A DNA stretch of 64,000 bases, taken from NCBI GenBank assembly GCA_963970005.1, contig CAXAMN010001447.1, positions 802,221 to 866,220 of the forward strand, given 5' to 3'. Within the stretch, counting starts at the first letter, position 1; every line of letters begins with the position of its first letter. Both the position numbers and the translations under genes were made by a program. The stretch comes from Durusdinium trenchii (taxonomy: Eukaryota > Sar > Dinophyceae > Suessiales > Symbiodiniaceae). Positions 29,721-42,000 of this stretch are shown in pieces. The notes beneath the pieces were generated by a model. The model was given only the letters and a program-made list of their open reading frames with translations, was not told where the DNA came from and did not search any database.

Positions 29721-32700
29721 GATCAACTCACTCATATTCTCCCAGGACCCCATGGCTATGTTGTTCCATGTCCTGACCTCGAGGGGTTCCGAGCGCGGGC
29801 GACGCTTTGCTCATTATATAAGCCTCGCACTTCGGACCATGCAAAATCCCCGTTGGTCGACCGTTAGTCGGTCTAATCAGTTCTGCTCTGCGGTCGCTGA
29901 GTTCGACCAGGGCGCTGATCGGCTTTCCGACGAGGTCTCTCCATCGCGCTTCCAGGCAGACATGGCTCGGTACTGGGATGGATCGCACACGGAGTTGGAC
30001 CGCAAGCATACTGACAAGGAGAAAACGATTCCGTAAGTATACCGCAGCAATTCCGAATCCATGTGCGCTGAAGAACTTTATGACTGTGCCCAACCCGTTA
30101 AACCAAAAGCACCGGGACCTCGCTTGGCTTGGGCAAACAACAGAGTTATTGGGCGTGCGCCAGCATACAGGGCAGAAGCTCAACAGTCAAAAGCTTGAGA
30201 TCAGGGAACATCCCCAAATGTCAATTTGCACAGCACACAGTACCTAAGATTCTACACTGCAAACCAAGTCTTTCCCATCTAAAAAAATTGTGATTGAAGG
30301 CTGGGGCAGTTACGCCTGTTGATGTTCAGGCTCTGCGTGCGGCCGCCCCTACAATGCTGAATTTCCTACAAACTATTGCACCAATCTGACGGATTTCTGC
30401 ACCAAGCCCGCTGGATCCTGTCCCCACAAAACGGTGCTGGAGAGCAACTCTCCACGATGACATCACTGCGCAGCAGCAAAAGTCCGGCTGCTATGCCATG
30501 GCGATCTATCGCTGAACTTGTTCTGCCTTGCCTTTATGTGTTTTCCATCTCTTCCCAACTGCAGCAGAGAACTCAATGCCTAGCAAGCTTATAGCTGCAG
30601 TCGTAGAAAGGCTGCGGACCAGTTGGACCTGTCGATCACAGGGGCATTGTCTGAACCTTTTTCGGTACTGTGCATGTGTACCTTGGGTATATCCTATTCC
30701 CAGTAACAGTGGTTGATGGCTCAGTTGAAAGCCATTCTCAAATTGTGATAATCTTTTACCGACTGTTACAGGCATGCGACAGACAGACCCAACATATACC
30801 AATTATCATCTCTAAGTAAAGGGACCTTCATGTTCGGATTATCTAAAGACCACGTTGAGAATTCCTAGGGCTCCAGTCGTACTTCAGAAAAGGTGTTTTG
30901 AATTTTTCCACCCACCCACCCCAGTCTCACCTTCTCAGGAGACGTCGTGGGCGACATGAGAGACATCTTTCTCCAAAGTTCAGGGGCCGAAAAAGAATAC
31001 GTATGTACCAAGCGACAAGGTTTCTTGGGAGGTATGTCAAGTCGTCTGCTTTCCAACAAGGGGGTCCGAATTCTTTGTGAACCCACAAACTCACAGGCTC
31101 TTCGGTAACTGTTCGGCGCCTCCAGGGGCAGCGCCCTTCTTTTTCGGGCTTGGCCGTTTCTGGGCGTCGGGATTGCAGCAGCTGGCCGTAACGGGTTTGA
31201 AACTCCTCACGCGCGGCCTTGGTCGGAAAGCGCTAGAAGAAAAACAAAGACCCTGCAGGCCCAAAGACCCAGTAGCGTTTTTGCATGATCAACTCCAGTT
31301 AAATGAGGTCTTGACCTGTAGGTCTGTAGAGAGAAGAGATAAAAAATAATAATCGGTACCAATTGCTGGAGGGTGTTGGCTGGGTGATGCGCCCGACACG
31401 GAGGGATGTGAAGGCCCGCCTTGATGCATTGGAAAAAGTCTCAGCAAACAGCGCCTTGAAAGTATCTTCGGGGTATGTCAACGTTCACCGTGAACGAGAA
31501 GGGTTTCAAAGGCAATGAACTGAACTATTTGCATGAACCTTGCAGAAAACCAAGGAGAAAAAGCATCCTCACAGGATAGGCCGTTGTGGAAACGCCGCCC
31601 TCCCCTGCCACTGCACACACGACATGTATCATGGGGCTGGATCCCTTGTGGGGCATGATGGGTGAACAACTCAAAGTCTATTAACAACCGTTCGTTTTTG
31701 TATGTGTTTCTTGCGGTGCAAGTGCCAAAAACGCACTGCGAACACGAATGTTTTGCCGACATCCGGCTCCTTGAGCTCTGACAATCCAAGGGAACCTCTC
31801 TTGCAACTTTGCCAGAACACACCCGAAAATCTTTCATGGGTTTCACGGAAGCACCCGTGAGGACCAAGACTTGCACAAGAAAATCATGTGTCATCAGGGC
31901 CCGCTTACTCATGCGTTTATATTAATATATATATATATATAAGAGAGGCATGCTCCACTTGCGCCAATATAGAGTTGCCTTTGCCAGTATGGGCTCACTG
32001 GTCCAAAATGGGGAAGAAGCCACAACCATCCCTCTATGCAGAAACGCACACAAAACTTTGGTGTCACCAACTGGCGCGTGGGGCAGCCAAACGCAGCTTC
32101 ACCCAGGTGGTGAGCGGAAAACGCGTGCTGCGCTGCGTGGTGGAGTAGCTGTGAAGCGGCTCAGCATTCCAAAGCAAAGCTGTTTGCGCGCCAAGGCAAC
32201 TTAGGTTGTATGGCATGCTCCCATTCAAGTAGGAGCTCCCCTCAACACCGGCTTTCATCAACTCAGGGCTGCGCAAGGGTTCAACGCTTATTTCTTGCTA
32301 ACGTGACTAGGTAAGGAAGCCCACATGCATGCCATACATTCAGGATACCTCTGTCACCACGGTCCTAGCGGCACACGCACAAAGCTGCTCGATGTGTCCC
32401 ACATTCCAACGGCTGGTCAAAGAGACTTGGCGCAGCGACCAAACGCTCGCAGTAGGACCTTTTGCAACTCAAATGGGTCGCCGCGGTCTTAGCGAACGAT
32501 TCTGATGGGACAACATGTTCTCCTCCACCCTTCAGTGGTGAAATCCGTGCTGCAAGCATCACAACCCTTGTCATACTGTAGGATCTCCCCCCTCACTGAG
32601 CTCACGGCTTTGAGCTCAGCATTCTCTCTTCGCAACTCCTCAGCCTTCACCACCGTCCGAACTCGCCGGAGAACTTGGGCCATAGCAAGGAGTTTGGCGT

Positions 32701-33265
32701 GCTTCCGATGGAAGGAAAGGGATGAAAAACATCGTGTGTTTGATCTAATACATGAATCATACACCATATATACATTATGTTTCTATAATGTGTCGTGTCG
32801 TATATAACTATATTTATCATAATACTATAATTTGTATATATAATTGTATAGTAATACAATCTCCCACTTCCAGAGGCCTTTCCATGCCAACACCACGTCC
32901 GGAATCGGAGCACCTGGCGGCGTCTTTCCTCAAGCTCTTCCCCTGGCAGCGGGGCGGACGACGCGACGGGCTTCGTTCCAACAACACACCTGTGGTTCGC
33001 AGGGCGGTCTCCATGCGGGAAAAGAACATGGTGAAACCTTGCAAACGGTGGTTTTCGTGTTTTCTTTCTGCGGTGTTTTGGAAGGATGACACCCTTCCAG
33101 CGGATGGGCCCGCCCCTCATGTGAACAAGGACGCTGGGATCCTGGGTGGCGTGCTCAACATGAAGCGTCCGTTCTGGTCCCCGCAGGATGGGCGGCGTGA
33201 TCCGCCATGTCAAACCGACTTGGCGATACGTGTCTTGACCAAGCTTCACCTTCCAGCACCTTCAT
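29721..33265. other. Non-coding stretch with one copy of a dispersed repeat
   Basis: No gene supported. It includes a TA microsatellite (31,919-31,941), an AT-rich pocket (32,750-32,870) and a repeat copy at 30,672-30,806 described separately. Confidence 0.45.
30672..30806 (+). repeat. Dispersed repeat pair, copy A
   Basis: Shares CCTATTCCCAGT, TTTACCGACTGTTACAGG and AGACCCAACATATAC, in the same order and spacing, with 36,968-37,088. The middle parts are diverged. A fragment AGACCCAACATAATATT also occurs at about 60,101. Probably an old short interspersed element. Confidence 0.65.
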
Positions 33266-33286
33266 TCCGGGGTCACCTGGTTAGAG

Positions 33287-33560
33287 CCGGATTCGGAAAC
33301 TAATCGGTCGGATTCTGAAACTAGGGTTCTGAAACTGGGGTTCTGAAACTAATGTTCTGAAACTTGGATTCTGAAACCAGGATTCTGAAACTGGGGTTCT
33401 GAAACTAGGATTCTGAAACTGGGGTTCTGAAACTAGGGTTCTGAAACTGGGATTCTGAAACTTGTATTCTGAAACTGGAAAGTCAGATTCTGCAACTGGT
33501 ATTCTGAAACTGGAAAGTCAGATTCTGCAACTTGCCTTCTGAAACTTGCAACTGGTGATC
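33287..33560 (+). repeat. Minisatellite array 1 (unit CTAGGATTCTGAAA)
   Basis: About 18 units of 14-15 bases with variants GGTTCTGAAACTGG, GGATTCTGAAACTA and, near the end, AGATTCTGCAACTTG. No long frame is conserved across it. Confidence 0.9.
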
Positions 33561-33716
33561 TCCACATCATGCGATAGCGTGTGTGCCTGTGACATCACCT
33601 TCGAAGCACATCCAAACCAACGTCATTAGCCCCCCACCCAACCCCCCCACCCCCCAACCCCCCCTTGTCCCCATCGTGTGATCTCGACATCAGTCCAACC
33701 CCCTCATCATTCACAA

Positions 33717-33992
33717 AGTTGCGGAATCCTAGTGAGGAGTCCGCAATGTTGCGGAATCCTAGTTGCGGAACACCAGAATCCTAGTTGCGGAATCCTAGTT
33801 GCGGAATCTTGACACTTGCGGAATCCTAGTTTCGGAATCCTAGTTGCGGAATCCTAGTTGCGGAATCCTAGTTGCGGAATCCTAGTTGCGGAATCCTAGT
33901 TTCGGAATCCTAGTTGCGGAATCCCAGTTGCGGAATCCGACCAAACAGTTGCGGAATCCTAGTTGCGGAATCCTGCGCAGTTGCGGAACTCG
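33717..33992 (-). repeat. Minisatellite array 2, inverted relative to array 1
   Basis: About 15 units of TTGCGGAATCCTAG. The reverse complement, CTAGGATTCCGCAA, aligns with the array 1 unit CTAGGATTCTGAAA at 12 of 14 positions. The two arrays therefore appear to be diverged inverted copies separated by about 160 bases. Confidence 0.85.
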
Positions 33993-34267
33993 ACTTTATC
34001 CGGGGTCACCTGGTTTCGCCCCAGCCCACCACCTACAGGGACCTCCAGCCAGGACACCCCGAAAGAAGGTCCAGGTTGTCATTCAACAAGTTGACTTGAA
34101 GTCACCCTGTCGTCGGGTGGTTTTCAGATCCCTTCAGGACTCGTGGATGTGACGACGGGGCGCACGTGCTCCTCCGTGCGGCACCCCAGCACCCAACTCC
34201 GGAACTGCTGGGTGGGTGAACCTCCTCACAGGCGAACCCATGAAAGCTCAATCTGAAGCATTCCCAA

Positions 34268-34352
34268 CAGAGGTTTAGTGACCTGAACTAGGACCCTAGC
34301 AGGGTACCTATGGGATAGCCTATAGGGTTCTTCAACCTCTGTTGGTCCAACC
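34268..34352 (+). repeat. Dispersed repeat pair 2, copy A
   Basis: AGAGGTTTAGTGACCTGAAC, AGGACC, TACCTATGGGATAG, CTATAG, GTTCTTCAACCTCTGTTGG. The same blocks in the same order occur at 44,687-44,778. Confidence 0.7.
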
Positions 34353-35432
34353 AAAGTGAACCTCTCCAATCCACAACCATAGATCTTCACCCAACACCGG
34401 TCCGCCCCACCGCCTCCGCGCATCCAACTCCCCGAGAGCCCCGAGAGCCCCGGCGCATCCAACTCAACGCCGCCAACTCCTGGCCGCGGCCGACGGCAGC
34501 GAGACGGGGTCCCGCGAGACGGGGAGGGGTGGAGTTGTCCCGAGATCGGTCTCAAACGAGCAGTTCGGCTAAGAGGCAATCTCTCAAGGGGGAACATGGG
34601 CTGAAATGGATGGATGGTGCGACATATGGAAGGTGGTTTCAGGGATGGGATGATCTTCCATTCTGCTGTGGGGTTCAGGGCAATCTACCAAGTTCTTCAG
34701 TGAGCTCATACACTTGACGAAAACCGGTGTGCTGTCTCCCAAAGGCCCGTCACAACTGCGTAAGTCCATGGGCCAAGGCCCGGATACACATACAGTTGGG
34801 AGACCACCATGGCAATTGGCAATTAGTGCTTGTTGCCCGGGTTTTGACAAGGGCCTATTTTCAAGCACCCACCCACCCACCTCCCGCATCATCACATGAT
34901 GAGACAAAGAAATGTGTAGTCACGAGAGACTAGATCCTTGTAAGAACCCAAGATATAAAAAGCCCGAAAAGCTCATGAGCGTGGGCTGATTCATTTGGGT
35001 GTGCATCTTAAATCCGGGAGAACTCTTGGCCCATTGGGTTTTGGTCGTTCGCTTCGTTTCGTCCTCATCTCGTGGTCGAAAAGGACCATCTCCCCCTCGA
35101 TCTGGAGCCACCCCCCCCCGCGTATGGTCCCTCCTTCCGCAATTGCTTCACTGGCATCGCAACCACCTCGCAGAGGTGGTGCAGCAGCAGTGTTTACAGG
35201 TGCGTGTGAAGTTTCAACCCTCCTAAGCCGGGTACTAGACGGGCTACAACACACTCGAAACATCCTCCAGGACCCAACATGTTGATGCCGGGCGATCCTC
35301 CGTGCAAAAGGCCGATCCGAGAGCTGGCCTTTCGAGCCGTGCGAAAGGGCGGGCCTTCCCTTTGACGTCGAATGATCACCCCTGTTCTCCTCTCAGTTTG
35401 GGTGGGCAACAATGGCCTCCAACCGACTACAA

Positions 35433-35516
35433 CAAGAATGGTCTGACTAGGGTGCCTGAGTCAGGGACTGTCCTTCACTTCACTATGGAAAAGTATAGTC
35501 TTTGGACTTTCTAGGT
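35433..35516 (+). repeat. Dispersed repeat copy 5
   Basis: TGCCTGAGTCAGGGACTGTC, then CTTCACTTC, then AAGTATAGTCTTTGGACTTT, then CTAGG. It is the most distant copy of the 16.5-kb family. Confidence 0.6.
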
Positions 35517-36967
35517 GTGAGATAGCTTCTTTCAAAGGCTTGGACGAAATCGCTCGCTGAGCACATCAACATCAACTGATCCCCCGAATCGCCACCACCG
35601 AACTTCTCGACGGTGCCATCACCATCTCTCCACCTGCCTCAGCACCGGCCTCCGTGGCTCCTTCCAGCGACTCCTCCGGTTTGGGGGGGCAGAGGCCGAA
35701 GGATCCCGCGGCTTGAACCCCCGCGGTTCAAGCCGCTGCTTTCCGACGCCTGCCAGAGAACCCTAAACCACCGGGTAGGTGAAAGGTGCCATGGCATTCC
35801 ATGGGCATTCCCAAACGGAAAGGGCTTGCCGTCAATCCAGGCGACCAGCCGATCCGAATCAAGACGATGGATGGACAGCGGACAGCGGACAGCGGCCCGA
35901 TGCGAGCACGCTGGCGGCCTGGGCCCTGAACAGCGGACGTGCATCACCGCTGTTCGGGGCTCTCGACAGATGTCCCAATCTTCCATGTGTATGAAAAGCC
36001 TCTTTGCATGGGGGGGTCTACATGAATCAAGAGTCTACATGAACCTAGTGACTCTCCCAAAATTGCCAAGCGGGTCTTCTTGAGGGTCCAGCTCTTCTGC
36101 CCTTCCCTTCTTCCCAGAAAACAACCCCACACACTGTTGAATAGACAAAGTTGCAGGGGTGAAGAAGCCGCACTCAACGCACAGCCGCGCACAGGGCCCT
36201 TGCCGTTTAGAGAACCCCGGTTTAGGGTGACCACACTGTATTGGGGGAAAAAGATCGATGCACGACTCGCTGGTAAGGAAAAGGGAACCTAGAAGCGGAT
36301 CGTGCATTTGCGCATCGTTCTAGTCTAGAGTGGATTGAGAGTAGATGGCACAAGTTACCCCAAGCTTGGAGGTTTCTAATATTCTATGGTCCCCCCATCC
36401 ACAGGACGTCTTGGGGTTGCCATCTAGCCATCTACTCTGAAAGCACTCTGACAGCCAATACCCCGAATGAAACCAATGGTCCACCACCGATGCCGATGCC
36501 ACGGATGCCACTCTTCACGAAACCCATCGCCACGATTCCAGCGGGTCTCCGCTCGCAGGAAAACTCCTGGCGGCTCTCGCGCAGATTCGCCTTGCGCGCG
36601 GTCGCTTCGATCGAGGGGCGTCTCGAGGCGGCGGCGCTGAATCGCTGTTTCGGCGTCTACTGCGGGGGGAATCGAATTCGATGGCGGAAACAGGAACTCA
36701 GCGCCCGGGTATACCGAGAGTAGGGAATACCGTGGGTTTGGGGGGGAGTAATAGGTGGCATTGCGCCATGGCGCCTCCATGCTTGGTTTGATTGGGCCGT
36801 CTGCATCTCTTTGTCTTGTATACATAACCTTATATGAACACACAAGAAGAAAGTGATGAATTCCACAAAGAAAAAACCACTTGGAGAAGCTGCTTGCGCT
36901 CATTTGGCCAGTTGACCTGCTCCGGTCAAAGTGGAGACGCGTTCTCCAAAGAACCTGGCATATACAT

Positions 36968-37092
36968 CGGTCTATCCTATTGCCAGTGGATGAGGATGGT
37001 TCAGTTGCGGGCGTTTCTCTAAAATAATTAGGGATAATACTTGTTTACCGACTGTTACAGGTAATAGGACAGACCCAACATATACAGTACAT
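36968..37092 (+). repeat. Dispersed repeat pair, copy B
   Basis: Partner of 30,672-30,806: CTATCCTATTGCCAGT, TTTACCGACTGTTACAGG, GGACAGACCCAACATATAC. Confidence 0.65.
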
Positions 37093-38105
37093 CCTGTGTG
37101 AGAAGAGGCTCAGATTCATCCCTTTGAATGGAGAACTGGTCTGAACTGGTCTACGAAGAGTTGCACGGAAATTGGTTCGCTGTTGCGTAGCTGATTAATC
37201 CTTCCCTGCCCAAAATGAAGAGAATAACAATTCCGCTGCAAAGGAACACCAAAAGGCAGGCCAACTAGATGAACACCCTGTTCCAACAGCCCCATCATGT
37301 TTATTCTTATCATGTCCTATCCTTCCAATTCTCTCCTTTCTGGCACCAGGCACCCCGACTGCCAGGTCTGCTGCAAGGTCATCGCCCAGCCACTCGAAAC
37401 TGCGGCCATCGGTGAAGAGGTTTGTCTTCGTTTCGGTTGCCCTTTGTTGTTGAAAGACCTGCCTTTGTGGCATGATTTTCAAAAATAATGGCTAACCAGC
37501 ACTATCAGTGGATGGTCTTGGTTTGTTGCGATCTTCAGAGTCAGATGTGCATCATCAGAAACGAGCACATGGCAAATCCACGGGAACCAAAGAAGAAAAC
37601 AGAGTCCCTCACTTCCGGCAAGGCCCAGGTGGTTCATGGAAGGCTAAATCAATATCCATCAGCGATCACACGCGAGAACCCTCTTCAAAGAACCCATTCT
37701 GCGGATCTCTTCTGCTTCGTGATAACATAGGAGAAACCAATAGATCAGTGACACCAGTGATCATATCTGGAGGCCTCTTCTGCTGATGATGATGTCCGGA
37801 GCGAAAACAGCGTCAGCGAAAGTTCGGAGGGTCTGCAAAGTGTCCAGACCATGTTGGTTTCAGCTCAACGACTACTGTATGTAGGTCGTGTAACGAATGG
37901 TTCCATAGAACTGACTAATGAAAGAATATCCAAGTTCAAAAATATATTACCCAAGAAAGAAATACGAGCTGGGCAACATCGCAAGTTTTCCAACAAGTGC
38001 TGTGTCTTTGCCAGACAATGCTGTTTTCAAAAGTGCGTTCCTTTTCATTGTGCCATGTGAGCATACCAACAGGGCAATACGTCGGCATGTGCCCACATAG
38101 TATGA

Positions 38106-38680
38106 GCCAGCATGACAACGCCGCAACAAGTAAGAGCCCGCCAGCAAGTCAGCAACCCAACTTCAGCATCTCAGCGTGACAACATGAACCATATCGGCGT
38201 TGATATCATGTCAGCGTATCAGCATCAACGCTTCAGCGTGTCAGGCAGACAGGATATGACCATGTCACCCAAGGCCAATGATAGCCTGACTTAATTACAA
38301 CATGTCAGCGTGACAACATGCTAGCTGGATGACGTATGCTAGCATTGCTCTGGAACTTTCTCCCGGACGGAACCTGCCTCCGGATTCTCCGGAAAAATCG
38401 TCCCCCCCTACCTGCAAACGCTCCCGTCAAAGCTAGTTCCAGACGGAAACATCATCAAGTTGAAGCTGCCCGTTTGGGGCAGGGGCTAACTGGGACGGCG
38501 CCTCACTTGCGCACGCAAGATTCGCTCAGCTGTACACACAGCATTTCTTGATACAAGTAACTCACCTGCGCACACAGGATTCGCTCACCGGCGCACACAT
38601 CGATTACATCCTTGTTCAAGCTGTGCCTGCTACCTCAAACTCACCTGCGCACACAGATTTCGCCCACCTGCGCACGCACA
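38106..38680 (+). repeat. Degenerate repeats: CAGCGTGACAACATG words, then CACCTGCGCACACAG words
   Basis: At 38,106-38,330 the word CAGCGTGACAACATG and its variants recur about eight times. At 38,505-38,680 CTCACCTGCGCACACAGGAT and its variants recur about four times. Confidence 0.65.
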
Positions 38681-38760
38681 AATTGATTTGATGTGATGTG
38701 TACACGATATGTCATTCTTTCATGAAGCGTCGTTGGGTCAGGTCTCCACACACATGCTCG

Positions 38761-39003
38761 TGTTAATAACGTCCCTCTGGACATTCATCTACATGATGAT
38801 CTCTTTTTGATCATTGCTTCCACAGTACCATGTAACACAGATGCTCTGCGCTTGATTGATGTTGTTGGGTTGGGATGGGGGGTGGGGGGGGTGTTAATAA
38901 CGTCTCTGTGGACATTCATCTAGATGATGATCTCTTTTTGCTAATTGCTTCCTTCCTTCCTTCCTTCCTTCCTTCCTTCCTTCTTTCATTCATTCATTCA
39001 TTC
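38761..39003 (+). repeat. 61-base direct duplication plus TTCC/ATTC microsatellite
   Basis: TGTTAATAACGTCCCTCTGG to ATTGCTTC at 38,761-38,821 is repeated with few changes at 38,892-38,952, about 130 bases apart. The second copy runs into (TTCC)n and (ATTC)n to 39,003. Confidence 0.85.
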
Positions 39004-42000
39004 AGCAGAGCAAAGCGGCGTGCAACTGAGAAAGCGAGTGCACAACCGAGCTCCAAGCGCGTGTACAGGCGAGCAAATTCCGCGTGTACAGCCAAGGCTC
39101 CGCCCGGCTAACTGCTCATAGTCTCCCTGTCCATCTAGGTCAAAAGCTCCAAGGGTGAAACTCGCAAGTGGTAGAAATACTAGTTACTAGTTGCCCGGGT
39201 CAAAAAGGATTCACAAAGCCACATGCGCTTCTCATCAAACCCATTTCCGGTGAATCCTGAATCTCTTCTCGTTGCAGAAGCACTTCTCATAAGACAGACC
39301 CTTCTCATATGTCATGAGAAACATATGGCGAAAAAATGAACTTAAAAAGTCACCATGTCACTGAGTGAAAAAAAGAACTGCAGCTTCTCATCTCCCATCT
39401 CCCTCTTCTCCCGTCACAACGCCTCACATCGCCGAGACGTAGGCGTTCTTCACCTGAAGAGGCTCGGCCGTCGGGCGGGTGAGCGTGATCAGCTGTTGGC
39501 TGGATAGATAGATTCACATGGACCAGGATTCACATGTAACATGAACCCCCAAATGGGTTTATTTGGGCAAATTGGATCTCCAAGTAACATGGACGGGTTG
39601 TTGAGGAACATGATGGAAAATGGTCCATGTTAGTTGCTGGGAGTGTACAGGAAACCGATACCAGGGCCCCTGGTGAATGGACACCCCGAATCACCTCTTT
39701 TCAGGGCCATTTGTAGACACCCCAAACAGAGGGCCCTGGTAGTTTTGGGTGAAAACCATGGTTTTGTGCAGATGTTCGCTGAAAACCAATCCATCCTGAA
39801 GCACCCAAAGGCTAAAATCGGGAGGGTCTAGACCGTTTCTTGCCTTCGCTAGACCGTCTCGTGGCCGTGATGCGAAATACCTTCCGAATGGGCAAGGTTG
39901 GCTGGATGACCACATCCGAGGAGCAAACAGGGTTAGTTCCAGGAAGAGTAATTGAGCTTGCTGGAGCTTCTTGACTTGGTGAGGCAGGTGGACGAAACAC
40001 GGAAAAAGCCCTCCCAAAGACCCCAAGGAAGAAGGACGCTCGACAAAAACATCGAAAACCCCACTCTGGTGCTCCAAAAAAGAAACCCTTCCACCACACG
40101 GCAGAAGATTCGCACCTTGCCCATCCCACTGGATGGTGACCTGGCATGTCCAGAAATGGATGATGGTTGCGACGGAGGTCACCGCATTTCTGCAGAACCA
40201 AGACACACCATGGCTCAGACTGGTTTCAGGCGGTTTTCACTCACTCACTCCACTTCTTCTGCTTGCCATTGATTTTGATGGGTTGTGTACATATATTTAC
40301 TAACGTTTTTCCACACCATGCTGATGAAAAAAAACATATGAGGCTGTTTGCATCTTTTCATAGCATCCGTTCACCTACGAGAAGGTTCAAGCTTCACTCT
40401 TCACTATCCACTCTACTCTTCAACAATTCCGGAGGCCGGACACTTCACGTAACCATGGGAAAACCATGTGGGTTTTCAGAATTGGTGTTTCCAACAATTC
40501 AGGGTTTGAGTGTTCCATTAATTTGCTAACCACGAAACCACGTAATCTTCGAGGGAGGGTAACTGTTCAGTGTTCATGGTCTTTCCAGTCGCTGTTGAAC
40601 CCCACGACTGGTTGAAACACCGAAACACCTTGCGGAACTTGGGAGTTGGAAATGGCACTGGACTGGAACTCCCTGCGAAGAAGTTGGACCCTAGCCGCAA
40701 GCCTTTCACCCCAAAAAACCACCACGGGGCCGTGACCTAAAGATCCATTCGGCTTCGCCCCGGATCACCTCAGGTCCACGACCGGCAACCACTCGATTTC
40801 AGGTCGATGCCCTGAAATCGGGGGTGACTCGGGTGTCTGACCTGCAGTCTCTTCCTGGGAGACACACCCCAACGACGAACACCGCCGCCTCATCCTCGTC
40901 ATGCACCTGGGCGGGATGAAGTGAGCGAAGCTTCGCTTCGGTCGGGCTGGGTGGACTGGTCGAGTTCCCAAGCCTGTGGGGGGTCAGATTGCAAGGTCTA
41001 CGCACCCACCGGTGTTACAAGACCTTGGAATGGAGAGTTTGCAGCAAGGGTGTGCTGTCCAATGAGGCACGAAGCAAGGGTGTGCAAGTCTTTGGTCTCG
41101 CGTTCGTGCATTTCGAGAAGCCGGGGGATGGTGAGCGCGGTTTTGGGCGCTCTCCGCGTTCGCGCAGTCCCCGCCCAACAGGGATTGCCAAGCGACTGAA
41201 GCACTCACTGAAGCAACAGGTGTTCACCTACAAAAACCGTGTTGTTTGCTAGGGAAACCAGGTTTTTGATGGTTTGTGGGGACCCTGGATGAGCATCGAA
41301 GTGGATTCTGCCTGGGAGTGTGTGATTTCTTTCGTTCCATTTCGACTGAGTGTGGACAGCACCGTCAGCGTGGCACCACGCTGCTTACACGCCCCATCAC
41401 AGTGGCACCTCTTCCAGCCTGAGTTGGAGAAGCATCCTTCACTGACCGGTCGCAAATGCTCAGCAACGGACACAAACGGACCTCCAAACCCGCAAAATTG
41501 ACGGAACAAACCAGTTCGTGGCATTCCAGTTCGGTGGTCTCTCTTCAGGTTCAGTTCATGTTGAACCATTTCACTTGGTACACTCCCTGAAACACTGATG
41601 GAAGTGGAACGTACGCAGCTGGAAAGCCATTTTCCTCAGGTAAACCATGGTACACCATCATTTCCAAGAGCCTCTGCGTCTTATCAGGGTACAAGATCAC
41701 AAAACCCATCGAAGAATGACACAAAACCACCAACCCTTCCACCGAGATTGTGAGATCCTCTCCTTTACCCAACCTCTCAGAGCGAAATTCCGAGACCCCC
41801 CACGGCCGAGATCGTGCCGTACTCGTAGTCCGCCAACTCCTTCCGCAGGCTTCCGATGGTTCCGATGGCTTCTCCCACCCAAGGAGAAAGTGTCAACCAT
41901 CCAAGAGACTCCGAAGAAATGGAAGTTCTCCATCCAAGAGACACTCACCGTCCTTCGTCGCGACCCTTGAACATCCGGCGGGTCGGTCAACAGATTTGCG

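Larger units (their letters stand above)
33266..34015. repeat. Unit bounded by 17-base direct repeats containing two opposed minisatellites
   Basis: TCCGGGGTCACCTGGTT occurs at 33266-33282 and again at 33999-34015. Between the two copies lie two minisatellite arrays of opposite orientation and a poly-C-rich spacer (33,630-33,670). The direct repeats look like a target-site or recombination duplication around the unit. Confidence 0.75.
34016..36967. other. Non-coding stretch with dispersed repeats
   Basis: No gene supported. It contains the repeat copies at 34,268-34,352 and 35,433-35,516 listed separately, a short duplication GAGAGCCCCGAGAGCCCCGG at about 34,433-34,455, and GC-rich exon-like patches near 35,610-35,760 and 36,530-36,720 that I could not join. 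Confidence 0.45.
37093..41250. other. Non-coding stretch with tandem and direct repeats
   Basis: No gene supported. Repeats are described separately at 38,110-38,680 and 38,761-39,003. The remaining short frames lack support. Confidence 0.45.

Noticed and set aside
29287..30036. 249-codon plus-strand frame
   Set aside because: No domain; overlaps a more protein-like minus-strand frame in GC-rich DNA, and the second half looks random.
33287..33992. CRISPR-like array
   Set aside because: Units are contiguous 14-15 base minisatellites without unique spacers, in a eukaryotic setting.
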